A stretch of DNA of 51,288 nucleotides. Source: Clostridia bacterium (GTDB taxonomy: Bacteria; Bacillota; Clostridia; Oscillospirales; CAG-382). A program made the translations under genes and the position numbers. Shown here in pieces: positions 1 through 6,914 of the stretch. How positions within the stretch are numbered: the first letter of the stretch is position 1; every line of letters starts with the position of its first letter. Location of the stretch: positions 1 through 51,288 of the forward strand of contig JAGAUT010000032.1 in assembly GCA_017620655.1 (NCBI GenBank), written 5' to 3'. A model generated the notes under the pieces. The model saw nothing but the letters and a program-made list of their open reading frames with translations, did not search any database and was not told where the DNA came from.

Positions 1-1321
1 ATGTGGATTCATCCATAACGATAAGTCCGCCGGAACCCATCATAGAGCCGATAGCAAGGAGAGAATCGTAGTCGATGGGAGTGTCGATAAGGGAAGCAGG
101 GATACATCCACCGGAAGGACCACCTGTCTGAGCAGCCTTGAACTTCTTGCCGTTAGGAATACCGCCGCCGATTTCCTCGATGATTTCGCGTAAAGTTGTA
201 CCCATGGGAACTTCAACAAGACCTGTGTTGTGAATCTTACCGCCGAGAGCAAATACCTTTGTACCCTTGGACTTTTCTGTACCCATAGATGCAAACCAAT
301 CAGCACCGTTTACGATAATCTGAGGAATGTTTGCATATGTTTCAACGTTGTTAAGAACGGTAGGTCTGCCGTAAAGACCCTTAACAGCAGGGAACGGAGG
401 ACGAGGTCTGGGCTCGCCGCGCTTACCTTCGATGGATGTCATAAGAGCTGTTTCTTCACCGCAAACGAATGCACCTGCACCGAGTCTGAGTTCAAGATTG
501 AACTTGAAGCCTGTACCGAAGATGTCATCGCCTAAAAGTCCGTATTCCTTAGCCTGGTCAATAGCAACCTGAAGTCTCTGAACGGCGATAGGGTATTCAG
601 CACGAACATATACATAACCCTGGTCAGCACCGATTGCATAACCTGCAATTGCCATAGCTTCAATAAGAGCGTGGGGGTCGCCTTCGAGGATGGATCTGTC
701 CATGAATGCACCGGGGTCGCCTTCGTCGGCGTTACAGCAAACATACTTCTGACCGCCGTCCTGAACGAGGGTTCTGGCGAGCTTCCACTTCTGACCTGTG
801 GGGAAGCCTGCACCGCCACGACCTCTGAGACCGGATGCGAGGATTGTGTCAATAACTTCTTCAGGAGTCATTTCTGTAAGAACCTTACCGAGACCCTGAT
901 ATCCGCCTGTACCTATGTATTCTTCGATGTTTTCGGGGTCGATAACACCGCAGTTACGAAGAGCTACTCTCTTCTGCTTCTTGTAGAAGCTTGTGTCGCT
1001 GAGTGCTACGGGCTGGTCATCAGTCTTTGCACCGTCTGTTTCATCGTAAACAAGACGCTGAACGGGACGACCCTTGAGAAGATGTTCGGAAACGATTTCG
1101 GGAATGTCGTCAGCTGTAACACGGCTGTAGAATGTACCTTCGGGATAAACGATAACTACAGGACCGAGAGCACAGAGACCGAAACAACCTGTCTGAACGA
1201 GCTTGATTTCGTTTTCAAGACCGTTAGCTTTAAGTTCCTGTTCAAACTTTTCGTGAACTGCAACGCTTCCGGAAGAAGTACAACCAGTACCGCCGCAAAT
1301 CAATACATGTGAACGTATCAT
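1..1321 (-). CDS. hndC: NAD(P)H-linked hydrogenase flavoprotein subunit (HndC/NuoF type), 3' end cut by window edge
   Basis: This is the 51-kDa-type flavoprotein that exchanges electrons between NAD(P)H and the iron-sulfur relay of a soluble [FeFe]-hydrogenase. The ORF is open to the window edge, giving about 440 codons; the C-terminal 4Fe-4S and ferredoxin-like parts are missing. The start is ATG at 1321 behind a GGAGG ribosome site. The N-terminus is a thioredoxin-like [2Fe-2S] domain (CGGTGCTSSG, then TGCFGLC). The NuoF core follows, with the FMN/NADH motifs GRGGAGFPTGQKW and NADEGDPGAFMDRSILEGDP. The fused N-terminal [2Fe-2S] domain is typical of hydrogenase (HndC/HydB) versions rather than complex I NuoF. 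It is the last visible gene of the minus-strand operon; the catalytic subunit (HndD) would be expected just outside the window. Confidence 0.93.
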   Translation of the reverse strand, partial: MIRSHVLICGGTGCTSSGSVAVHEKFEQELKANGLENEIKLVQTGCFGLCALGPVVIVYPEGTFYSRVTADDIPEIVSEHLLKGRPVQRLVYDETDGAKTDDQPVALSDTSFYKKQKRVALRNCGVIDPENIEEYIGTGGYQGLGKVLTEMTPEEVIDTILASGLRGRGGAGFPTGQKWKLARTLVQDGGQKYVCCNADEGDPGAFMDRSILEGDPHALIEAMAIAGYAIGADQGYVYVRAEYPIAVQRLQVAIDQAKEYGLLGDDIFGTGFKFNLELRLGAGAFVCGEETALMTSIEGKRGEPRPRPPFPAVKGLYGRPTVLNNVETYANIPQIIVNGADWFASMGTEKSKGTKVFALGGKIHNTGLVEVPMGTTLREIIEEIGGGIPNGKKFKAAQTGGPSGGCIPASLIDTPIDYDSLLAIGSMMGSGGLIVMDEST

Positions 1322-1341
1322 AATTTAGTTTTCCTCCGTAA

Positions 1342-1701
1342 TTATTTCATTGTGTATTCAGCAACGGGTTTGCCGCCCTTGATGTGCTGTTCGATAACCT
1401 TCTGTACCTTGTCTTCAGACATATGCACATAAGTAACCTTTTCTTCGCCTGCCTTGTAAACTTCAACAACGGGTTCGTACTGGCAAATGCCGATACAGCC
1501 TGTCTGAAGAACAGTAACAGTGTCGGAAAGACCTTCCTTTGCAACAGCTTCAACGAAAGCATTAAGAACGGGTCTTGCACCTGCAGCGATACCGCAAGTT
1601 GCCATACCTACAACAATTCTTGTTTCGTTTGAGCCTTCACGAAGGGAAACCTTGTCCTTCATCTTGTCTCTGATTGCAGAGAGTTCTGCTAATGATTTCA
1701 T
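1342..1701 (-). CDS. hndB: HndB-type thioredoxin-like [2Fe-2S] hydrogenase subunit
   Basis: Small iron-sulfur subunit (119 aa) of the NAD(P)-reducing hydrogenase, thought to relay electrons between the other subunits. Visible are the HndB signature GMATCGIAAGAR with Cys36 and a second motif TGCIGIC with Cys69 and Cys73. The place of the second Cys of the usual C-x4-C pair is occupied by a small residue, so only three canonical cysteine positions are seen. It lies 20 bp upstream of hndC and 18 bp downstream of the small histidine-kinase-like ATPase, in the same operon. The HndB identity is confident; cluster ligation is not provable from sequence. Confidence 0.92.
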   Translation of the reverse strand: MKSLAELSAIRDKMKDKVSLREGSNETRIVVGMATCGIAAGARPVLNAFVEAVAKEGLSDTVTVLQTGCIGICQYEPVVEVYKAGEEKVTYVHMSEDKVQKVIEQHIKGGKPVAEYTMK

Positions 1702-1719
1702 TTTGGGTTCCTCACTTTC

Positions 1720-2271
1720 TTAAGATATATTATATTTTTCTTTTAAAAACTCAGTTATCCAGACGAGAACATCCGGTACAGATAACGGGATGTCGCCGCC
1801 CAGTGTTTCTCTTATTTCTCTTGTGTCAAGAAGAACATCAAGAGTGTCGGATTTATGGGTAAATATTAAATCTATTTCGCCCATACCCTGTATAAGAGTT
1901 ACAATAGTATTTATTATGTCGCCAAGCGGAGTAAAATCGAGATGATTTTTATAAAATAGAGCTGAGGTTACGGTTCCGTGGTCGTCGGGATAATCCTTTT
2001 CACTTTTTGAAGTGATGGTAAGATTACCGCCCGTCTGTTCGGCAGCCATCATAAACAGGGGAATGCCGAGACCGACCTTTCTGGTAGTTCTGCTTGTGGT
2101 AAAGGGACTGGTCACATTTTCTACCATTTCCTTTGACATACCGCAGCCGTTGTCGGAAACCGTGATACGAAGTGTCTCGTTTGTTTCTTCAAGGTCTATT
2201 CTTATAAGCGTTGACCTTGCCGTTACTGAATTCTGGGCAATATCAAGAATGTTAAGTGATAACTCTTTCAT
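1720..2271 (-). CDS. Stand-alone histidine-kinase-type ATPase domain protein
   Basis: A 183-residue protein made almost entirely of a GHKL ATP-binding fold: N box with Asn14, G1 box DNGCGM at 40-45, and G2 box KVGLGIPLF at 65-73. No sensor, membrane or His-phosphotransfer domain is present, so it is not a complete two-component kinase. The start overlaps the stop of the PHP gene by 4 bp (ATGA), implying translational coupling. Similar ATPases occur beside sensory-type [FeFe]-hydrogenases in Clostridia and Thermotogae, so a role in hydrogenase-linked signalling is inferred. Its phosphorylation target is unknown. Confidence 0.85.
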   Translation of the reverse strand: MKELSLNILDIAQNSVTARSTLIRIDLEETNETLRITVSDNGCGMSKEMVENVTSPFTTSRTTRKVGLGIPLFMMAAEQTGGNLTITSKSEKDYPDDHGTVTSALFYKNHLDFTPLGDIINTIVTLIQGMGEIDLIFTHKSDTLDVLLDTREIRETLGGDIPLSVPDVLVWITEFLKEKYNIS

Positions 2272-3008
2272 TTTGTACCGCCTTTCAGATATTCAAAGAG
2301 CCTGTGTCTTACCAAATCCGAGCTGTAAGGCTCGTCGTCAAGCTCTATGTAGTTTTCAGCTTCGTTTATACTCCATAGGTTGTGAGCGTCGGAATTGATT
2401 ACCGAAGCTTTATCACAAATTTTCGGATAGTCGTTTTTGTACTTCTCAATATCCTCTGATGAGTTAAATTCAATACATGAAAAATCGGGACTTTCGGGGA
2501 TGGTACCGAGTATTGATACAATACCGTTTGCCATTCTGTCGATGTGGGCAGGGTAGACGACAGCATCAAAGCTTCGTGCAAGAGCGACTGCCTCATCAAG
2601 TCCGAGTGATGTTGCCAAGGGAAGAAAGTTTTCTTCAACCGCCACAACATTGTCTTCTTCATCCATGTACATCTGCTGTCCGTAGAGCTTTACGTTGTTT
2701 GGAAAACTCAGTCTGTACTTCTGAACCTCGTCGGAAAAAGCTTTTGCCTTTTCGAAATGTTCAAATAAACAGATAATATGTATGTCTTCCGCCGTTGTAA
2801 GCTCCATTCCCGCAACACCGATAAGACCGTGCTTCTTTGCAACCTTGATGAAGGTTTCGCAGTTGCCGCAGGTGTTGTGGTCGGTAAGTGCTACGATATT
2901 AAGTCCCTGTAACATTGCCATACCGCATATGTTATTGGGTGTCATATCATCGTCGGCACAAGGGGATAGACAGGAGTGAATGTGCAAATCGTAATAGTAC
3001 TTGCTCAT
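2268..3008 (-). CDS. PHP-domain metal-dependent phosphoesterase
   Basis: A 246-residue PHP-family protein. The metal-binding motifs are all visible: H9-x-H11 (DLHIHSCLSP), D43-H44 (ALTDHNTCG), a YPAHIDR motif near 155 and NSDAHNL near 207. PHP proteins hydrolyse phosphoesters using a trinuclear metal site; the substrate of this subfamily is not known to me. It overlaps both neighbours by 4 bp and sits between a DRTGG protein and an ATPase, so it most likely works with the adjacent sensory hydrogenase rather than in histidine biosynthesis or DNA replication. Confidence 0.88.
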   Translation of the reverse strand: MSKYYYDLHIHSCLSPCADDDMTPNNICGMAMLQGLNIVALTDHNTCGNCETFIKVAKKHGLIGVAGMELTTAEDIHIICLFEHFEKAKAFSDEVQKYRLSFPNNVKLYGQQMYMDEEDNVVAVEENFLPLATSLGLDEAVALARSFDAVVYPAHIDRMANGIVSILGTIPESPDFSCIEFNSSEDIEKYKNDYPKICDKASVINSDAHNLWSINEAENYIELDDEPYSSDLVRHRLFEYLKGGTK

Positions 3009-3334
3009 TTGAGTGCCTCATATAAAAGTGTACATATTGTATAAGCACTTTCACTTGAAGAAAGAACGTTGATTTCCTTTTCCTTTGCAAGCTCTATGAA
3101 CTCGTCGTCGGGTTTTACGTTCTCTGCAAGAATTACGCAGGATAAATCAAGTAAGGATGCAACTGCAAGTACGTTGACATTTGACATGATAGTCACAAGA
3201 CACTGTCCTTCTTCACCGTGGCCCATAACCCAGCTTAAAAGGTCGCCCGTGTAAACTCCGGTTATGTCTCTTTCGGTGTCTGCTTCGACAAGCAGCGTAA
3301 AGGAGCATTTTGAAATAATGTCCGAAACTTTCAT
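3005..3334 (-). CDS. DRTGG-domain protein, copy 2
   Basis: A 109-residue protein consisting of one DRTGG-like domain, visible as DTERDITGVYTGDLLSWVMG followed by a small alternating beta-alpha fold (CLVTIMSN, CVILAENVKPDDEFIELAKE). DRTGG domains are found as accessory or ligand-binding modules. It is a diverged paralogue of the protein at 5055-5402, sharing the KISEI/KVSDI start, the P-(D/S)DE-(F/M)IELAKE segment and the LLSS/VLSS-ES motif. It overlaps its upstream neighbour by 1 bp and its downstream neighbour by 4 bp. Function is not established; a partner role with the sensory hydrogenase is inferred from position. Confidence 0.8.
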   Translation of the reverse strand: MKVSDIISKCSFTLLVEADTERDITGVYTGDLLSWVMGHGEEGQCLVTIMSNVNVLAVASLLDLSCVILAENVKPDDEFIELAKEKEINVLSSSESAYTICTLLYEALK

Positions 3335-4620
3335 TAAATGTCACCGCCCTCGTTTTTTGCTTTATTCTTTCTTCCGAGCATAAGACAGTCTGTAAGGACT
3401 GCGTTTCCTTTTGCAACATCCTGTGAGAACGCCATACAGGTAGGTGAGCCGCAGGCACCGCAGTCAAATTCGGGAAGCACGGCGTAAACCTCCTGCGCCT
3501 TCTTCATAAGACTCATTGCCGCCAGCATGTCTGAACCTGACTTTGTAACGGAGTTCATCACAAACATGTCGGTAGAGAACTGCTCGGGAAGATTTTCGAT
3601 AACCTCTTTTGAGTATCTTGACTGCATAACAGGCAAGTATCTCTTGAGGTTCTGGATTTTAACCTTGGCAATATATGGGTTTTCAACGGTAAGTACACCG
3701 CCGACACAGCCGCTTGAGCATGCATTAAGCTCAATAAAGTCAAGGAAAGGATAGTTGCCGGTTTCGAGTTCATCAAGAACCTTTATTATGTTCTCAATGC
3801 CGTCAACGGCAAGATATCTGTCATTTAAAAGGGAAGTGGCTTCACCGCCCGAAACTGACCAACTCATACCTATCATACCGACACGCGATACGGGAAGCGG
3901 CGGGGTTTCTTTTTTCATAATGCCGATAAGCTCAAAATAAACATCACTCATTGATACAACATAGTCGACATTTTGCATTTCACCTGCAAAGCCGTTTTTG
4001 ACATAACTTGTCTTTGCGGTACAGGGAGATATGAAAACCGTAACTATGTCTTCGTCACGAAGGTCGGGATGTCTTTCCTTCGCCTGGTCCTTTGCCATAT
4101 TTGCCGCAATGTCCATGGGGGACAGTATGGGAATTATGTTGTCGCAAAGGTAGGGGAAACGCAGTGAAATAAGTCTCGTGACTACGGGACATGCCGAACT
4201 TATGACGGGATGCTGTATATCCTTTCGAGCAAGATAAAGTCTTGTGTACTCCGTAACCAGCTCTGCGGCACGTGCAACCTCAAAAACGTGATTAAAGCCC
4301 ATGTCAAGAAGACCTTGCAGCAGATAATCGACATCGTCAAGATTTGCAAACTGCCCGTAAAGACTCGGCGGCGGAAGTGCAATTACATATTTCTTGCCGA
4401 AGGGGATGTCTGAAAGCTTGTCGTTATTGGCGCGTTTAGCCTTGTGAGGACAAACCATAATGCACTGACCGCAGTCAATACATCTTTCCGAATCAATAAC
4501 GGCTCTGCCGTCTCTGATTCTGATCGCCTCGGTGGGACAACGTTTCAAGCAGGTTATGCAGCCCTTGCATCTTGAAACGTCAAGGGAAACAGAATGCTTG
4601 TACTCTTTCAAAGTATTCAC
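3334..4620 (-). CDS. Sensory-type [FeFe]-hydrogenase homologue (group C/D-like)
   Basis: A 428-residue protein combining a two-[4Fe-4S] ferredoxin domain (C18, C21, C24, C28; C47, C50, C53, C57), an [FeFe]-hydrogenase H-cluster domain and a C-terminal four-Cys iron-sulfur motif (C387, C390, C395, C412). The H-cluster ligand cysteines are present at SSACP (C144), ISPCTAK (C200) and NACSSGCVGG (C301, C305). The proton-relay cysteine just before C144 in catalytic enzymes is Ala143. Family knowledge: that replacement is typical of putative H2-sensing hydrogenases. The usual PAS domain of HydS is absent, replaced by the C-terminal Fe-S motif. It sits among kinase-like and phosphoesterase genes inside the hnd operon, supporting a sensing role. 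Confidence 0.88.
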   Translation of the reverse strand: MNTLKEYKHSVSLDVSRCKGCITCLKRCPTEAIRIRDGRAVIDSERCIDCGQCIMVCPHKAKRANNDKLSDIPFGKKYVIALPPPSLYGQFANLDDVDYLLQGLLDMGFNHVFEVARAAELVTEYTRLYLARKDIQHPVISSACPVVTRLISLRFPYLCDNIIPILSPMDIAANMAKDQAKERHPDLRDEDIVTVFISPCTAKTSYVKNGFAGEMQNVDYVVSMSDVYFELIGIMKKETPPLPVSRVGMIGMSWSVSGGEATSLLNDRYLAVDGIENIIKVLDELETGNYPFLDFIELNACSSGCVGGVLTVENPYIAKVKIQNLKRYLPVMQSRYSKEVIENLPEQFSTDMFVMNSVTKSGSDMLAAMSLMKKAQEVYAVLPEFDCGACGSPTCMAFSQDVAKGNAVLTDCLMLGRKNKAKNEGGDI

Positions 4621-5051
4621 CTCTGGGGTATTACTGTGATTGTCAGTTTAGTACCTTCTCCAAGCTTACTGTCGATGTCAAGATTGTCGGAATATCTCTT
4701 GATATTGGGAAGACCCATGCCCGCACCGAATCCGAGAGAACGGATGTTGTCGGGTGCTGTGGAATAGCCTTCACTCATTGCAAGACCAATGTCTGCAATG
4801 CCGGGACCTTTGTCGGTTAAAACGATTACGATTCTGTCGGGGTATACATAAAGGTCGGCAACACCGCCGCCAGCGTGTATAACCATGTTGATTTCGGCCT
4901 CGTACATGGCAATTGATACTCTTCTTATGGTATCAGCATCAAAACCGATACTGCGGAGAATCTTTTTTACCTGAACTGAAGCTTCGCCTGCCGACGAAAA
5001 ATCGTCGCCGTGAACAGTAAAGGAATAGGTAAGGGGAGTTGAGTTGTCCAT
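4617..5051 (-). CDS. RsbW/anti-sigma-factor-like ATPase
   Basis: A 144-residue serine-kinase-type GHKL ATPase. Key elements are EAEINMVIHA at 51-60 (the Glu/Asn N box), the TDKGPGI G1 box at 79-85 and FGAGMGLPNIKRYSD at 108-122. This is the architecture of RsbW, SpoIIAB and related switch kinases. The gene overlaps the sensory hydrogenase start by 4 bp (4617-4620), so the two are probably made together. Inference: it could phosphorylate a partner in response to the hydrogenase sensor. No anti-anti-sigma gene or PP2C phosphatase is seen nearby. Confidence 0.85.
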   Translation of the reverse strand: MDNSTPLTYSFTVHGDDFSSAGEASVQVKKILRSIGFDADTIRRVSIAMYEAEINMVIHAGGGVADLYVYPDRIVIVLTDKGPGIADIGLAMSEGYSTAPDNIRSLGFGAGMGLPNIKRYSDNLDIDSKLGEGTKLTITVIPQR

Positions 5052-5054
5052 TGT

Positions 5055-5402
5055 CTATACCTCATTCGGACAAAGTCCGCCGCTGTAGAGAATGCCGCAA
5101 GCGTCAAACATACGCTTGGGAGAGGAAAGAAGAACAATGTCTGCTTCCTTGGCAAGCTCAATCATTTCATCGGAAGGGTTCTTGTCGCGGACAAAAACGA
5201 TACATCTCATGTCCATCATCATTGCAGTTCTTATAACCTGGGGATTAACAAGTCCAGTAAGAAGAACTGCCTGATTCTTAACATAAGCAAGCACGTCGCT
5301 CATCATATCGCTGCCGCAGGCAGAATGAACCTCGTGTGAAATACTTTCTTCACAACAGAGTACCTTTGCGTCGAGTAAGGTTGCAATTTCAGAAATTTTC
5401 AT
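5055..5402 (-). CDS. DRTGG-domain protein, copy 1
   Basis: A 115-residue single DRTGG-like domain, paralogous to the protein at 3005-3334. It begins MKISEIATLLDAKVLC, has a central ACGSDMMSDVLAYVKN segment in the position of the DRTGG motif, and ends CGILYSGGLCPNEV. It follows hndA by about 40 bp and precedes the RsbW-like ATPase by 3 bp. The two copies flank the ATPase and sensory hydrogenase, suggesting a tandem duplication within the operon. Biochemical role unknown. Confidence 0.8.
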   Translation of the reverse strand: MKISEIATLLDAKVLCCEESISHEVHSACGSDMMSDVLAYVKNQAVLLTGLVNPQVIRTAMMMDMRCIVFVRDKNPSDEMIELAKEADIVLLSSPKRMFDACGILYSGGLCPNEV

Positions 5403-5443
5403 AAATAAAACCGCCTTTATAAAAGGTTTGCGATTTATCGGTG

Positions 5444-5941
5444 TTATGCAGAGTACTTTTCGATGATACCCTTAACGTCGTCGGGAAGAAGTCTGCCGTA
5501 AACGTCGGAATTAACAAGAAGTACGGGAGCAAGACCGCAAGCACCTACGCAGCGGCAGGATGTAAGTGAGAACTTACCGTCGGGTGTACAACCGCCGTCT
5601 TCGATACCGAGAATCTGCTTAAGCTTGTCAAAGAGGTCGCCTGCGCCCTTAACGTAGCAAGCAGTACCGAGACAAACAGAAAAGTTGTATTCGCCCTTGG
5701 GATTAAGGGAGAACTGAGCATAGAATGTGACAACCTCGTAAACCTTTTCAAGGGAAATATCGAGACCTTCAGCAATCTTTGTCTGAACTTCGATGGGAAG
5801 ATAACCGTAAACGTCCTGTGCCTTCTGAAGAATGGGAATAAGGGCACCGGGCTGGTCCTTGTGAGCTGCAATAATTTCGTCGAGCTTTGCAGCCTTTTCT
5901 GCTGTATCCTTGAAGGGTACAGATGAAATTGTAGTTGCCAT
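5444..5941 (-). CDS. hndA: NAD(P)H-linked hydrogenase subunit HndA (NuoE-type, 24 kDa)
   Basis: First gene of the hydrogenase operon. The 165-residue product matches the thioredoxin-like [2Fe-2S] subunit that supports the flavoprotein: C90-x4-C95 (SVCLGTACYVKG) and C131-x3-C135 (CRCVGACGLAP), preceded by the helical PILQKAQDVYGYLP segment usual for NuoE proteins. Length is as expected. The ATG at 5941 has an AGGAGG site at 5951-5956. Transcription probably starts near 5973 from an extended -10 promoter overlapped by a Rex-like operator, so NADH/NAD+ control is predicted. Confidence 0.94.
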   Translation of the reverse strand: MATTISSVPFKDTAEKAAKLDEIIAAHKDQPGALIPILQKAQDVYGYLPIEVQTKIAEGLDISLEKVYEVVTFYAQFSLNPKGEYNFSVCLGTACYVKGAGDLFDKLKQILGIEDGGCTPDGKFSLTSCRCVGACGLAPVLLVNSDVYGRLLPDDVKGIIEKYSA

Positions 5942-5973
5942 TTAAGCATACCTCCTGATTTTAATATTTCATG

Positions 5974-5991
5974 TTGTTAATTATATCACAA
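5974..5991 (-). promoter_or_regulatory. Rex-type operator overlapping the hndA extended -10 promoter
   Basis: Read on the minus strand the site is TTGTGATATAATTAACAA. The right half TTAACAA is a perfect clostridial Rex half-site and the left half TTGTGAT matches the Bacillus/Staphylococcus form at 6 of 7 positions. It contains the extended -10 element TG-A-TATAAT (5980-5988). The -35 region (TTTATT at 6003-6008) is poor, fitting an extended -10 promoter. A repressor here would block RNA polymerase directly. Rex is encoded at 30517-31176. Assignment rests on motif match and position. Confidence 0.72.
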
Positions 5992-6131
5992 TCATTTATA
6001 AAAATAAAGAGGTAAATATAAAAAAAATCATCATTTTGAGATGTTTTTCTCACTTTTTTTACAAGAAACCTTAAACTGTAAACGAAATGTGAACGCTTAA
6101 CGGCAAAGATATTGAAAAATCACTAAATTGT

Positions 6132-6163
6132 AAAGTTGGTTATCCTAGGCTAAGCACAACTTT
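6132..6163. repeat. Inverted repeat in the hndA/queT divergent region
   Basis: Arms AAAGTTG (6132-6138) and CAACTTT (6157-6163) are perfect complements. Between them is an imperfect 14-bp dyad centred on CCTAGG (6140-6153, 12 of 14 symmetric). It lies about 150 bp upstream of both divergent genes, so neither gene needs a terminator here. It could be a regulator's operator or a short unrecognised RNA structure. No matching regulator was recognised. Confidence 0.5.
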
Positions 6164-6196
6164 TTGAACAAAAAATTAACTTGTCTTTCAAAATGA

Positions 6197-6205
6197 TGTA
6201 ATAAT
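6197..6205 (+). promoter_or_regulatory. Extended -10 promoter of queT
   Basis: TG-T-AATAAT at 6197-6205 is an extended -10 element one base from consensus. No convincing -35 hexamer is found at 16-18 bp, which is tolerable for extended -10 promoters. It would start a transcript near 6212, giving a leader of about 70 nt that contains the complete preQ1 aptamer. Confidence 0.5.
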
Positions 6206-6230
6206 CGGAGAGTAAAATGACTACATCTGC

Positions 6231-6274
6231 ACATGAGTTCGAAACCTTCCTCATGTAAAACAAAACTAAAGGAG
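6231..6274 (+). ncRNA. preQ1 class I riboswitch controlling queT translation
   Basis: The element has the class I preQ1 layout. A 7-bp stem (ACATGAG 6231-6237 with CTCATGT 6250-6256) encloses a 12-nt loop beginning TTCGA. An A-rich tail AAAACAAAACTAAAGGAG follows (6257-6274). Loop bases CCTT (6245-6248) can pair with AAGG (6269-6272), forming the H-type pseudoknot and burying the Shine-Dalgarno GGAG (6271-6274), 8 nt before the queT ATG. Ligand binding is therefore predicted to reduce translation. The gene it controls is a queuosine-precursor transporter, which agrees. Confidence 0.85.
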
Positions 6275-6282
6275 CAAATTTT

Positions 6283-6771
6283 ATGAAAAGCAGAATTAAA
6301 CACACTACACATGCAGCTATAATTGCTGCAATTTACGTTGTACTTACCTATGTTTCAAGCATGCTGGGACTCGCAAGCGGTGCAATACAGTGCAGATTAT
6401 CTGAGGCACTTTGTGTTTTACCGGCCTTTATACCTTCAGCGGTTCCCGGATTGTTTATAGGATGTATTCTTTCAAATGTTTTTACTGGATGTATGGCATT
6501 CGATGTTGTCTTTGGTTCGATTGCGACTCTTTTGGGTGCTGTTGGAACATATTATCTTTCAAAACATGCTGCTAACAGGTATACGTTTCCTGTGCCACCT
6601 ATTCTTTCAAATACGTTGATTGTACCGTTTGTTATCAAATATGCATATGGTTCAGAGGGTACAATATGGTACTTTTTCTTAACGGTCGGAGCAGGTGAAG
6701 TTATATCCTGCGGAATTCTGGGCATGATTCTTTACAATTACCTTAACAAAAAGTCAAAGTGGCTGTTTTAA
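6283..6771 (+). CDS. queT: QueT family queuosine-precursor ECF transporter S-component
   Basis: A 162-residue integral membrane protein of the QueT family, the substrate-binding S-component of an energy-coupling-factor transporter that imports a queuine precursor. It shows five or so hydrophobic segments and the family stretches QCRLSEALCVLPAF and GCILSNVFTG. The shared ECF ATPases and T-component are not in the window. A preQ1 riboswitch occupies its leader and overlaps its ribosome site, so expression should fall when preQ1 is plentiful. tgt, the enzyme that inserts the base into tRNA, is at 36139-37281. Confidence 0.93.
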   Translation: MKSRIKHTTHAAIIAAIYVVLTYVSSMLGLASGAIQCRLSEALCVLPAFIPSAVPGLFIGCILSNVFTGCMAFDVVFGSIATLLGAVGTYYLSKHAANRYTFPVPPILSNTLIVPFVIKYAYGSEGTIWYFFLTVGAGEVISCGILGMILYNYLNKKSKWLF

Positions 6772-6784
6772 TAATGAATTTTTG

Positions 6785-6820
6785 AGACTGCAGTGTGAAG
6801 GACATTGCGGTCTTTATTAG
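6785..6820 (+). terminator. Probable intrinsic terminator after queT
   Basis: AGACTGCAGTGT (6785-6796) pairs with ACATTGCGGTCT (6802-6813) through a 5-nt loop, with two G-T wobbles, followed by a modest T-rich run (TTATTAGTTTG). It falls between queT and the ribF promoter. Confidence 0.6.
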
Positions 6821-6834
6821 TTTGTGTTCCATTG

Positions 6835-6863
6835 TTGACTTTTTGTTTGAGTTGTGATATCAT
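6835..6863 (+). promoter_or_regulatory. Sigma-A-type promoter of the ribF operon
   Basis: TTGACT (6835-6840), a 17-bp spacer and TATCAT (6858-6863) with an upstream TG-A extension. It precedes the ribF ATG at 6915 by about 50 bp. Confidence 0.75.
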
Positions 6864-6914
6864 AAATCTGTATAAGTATGTAAATGATTATCAAAATTGG
6901 GGCATATCATTTTT

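Noticed and set aside
671..1312. Long plus-strand ORF opposite the hydrogenase flavoprotein gene
   Set aside because: It is the antisense shadow of hndC, whose translation shows conserved motifs throughout; the plus-strand product resembles nothing.
6132..6163. Inverted repeat interpreted as an intrinsic terminator
   Set aside because: It lies between divergent promoters where no transcript needs ending, and only a short five-T run follows on the plus strand.
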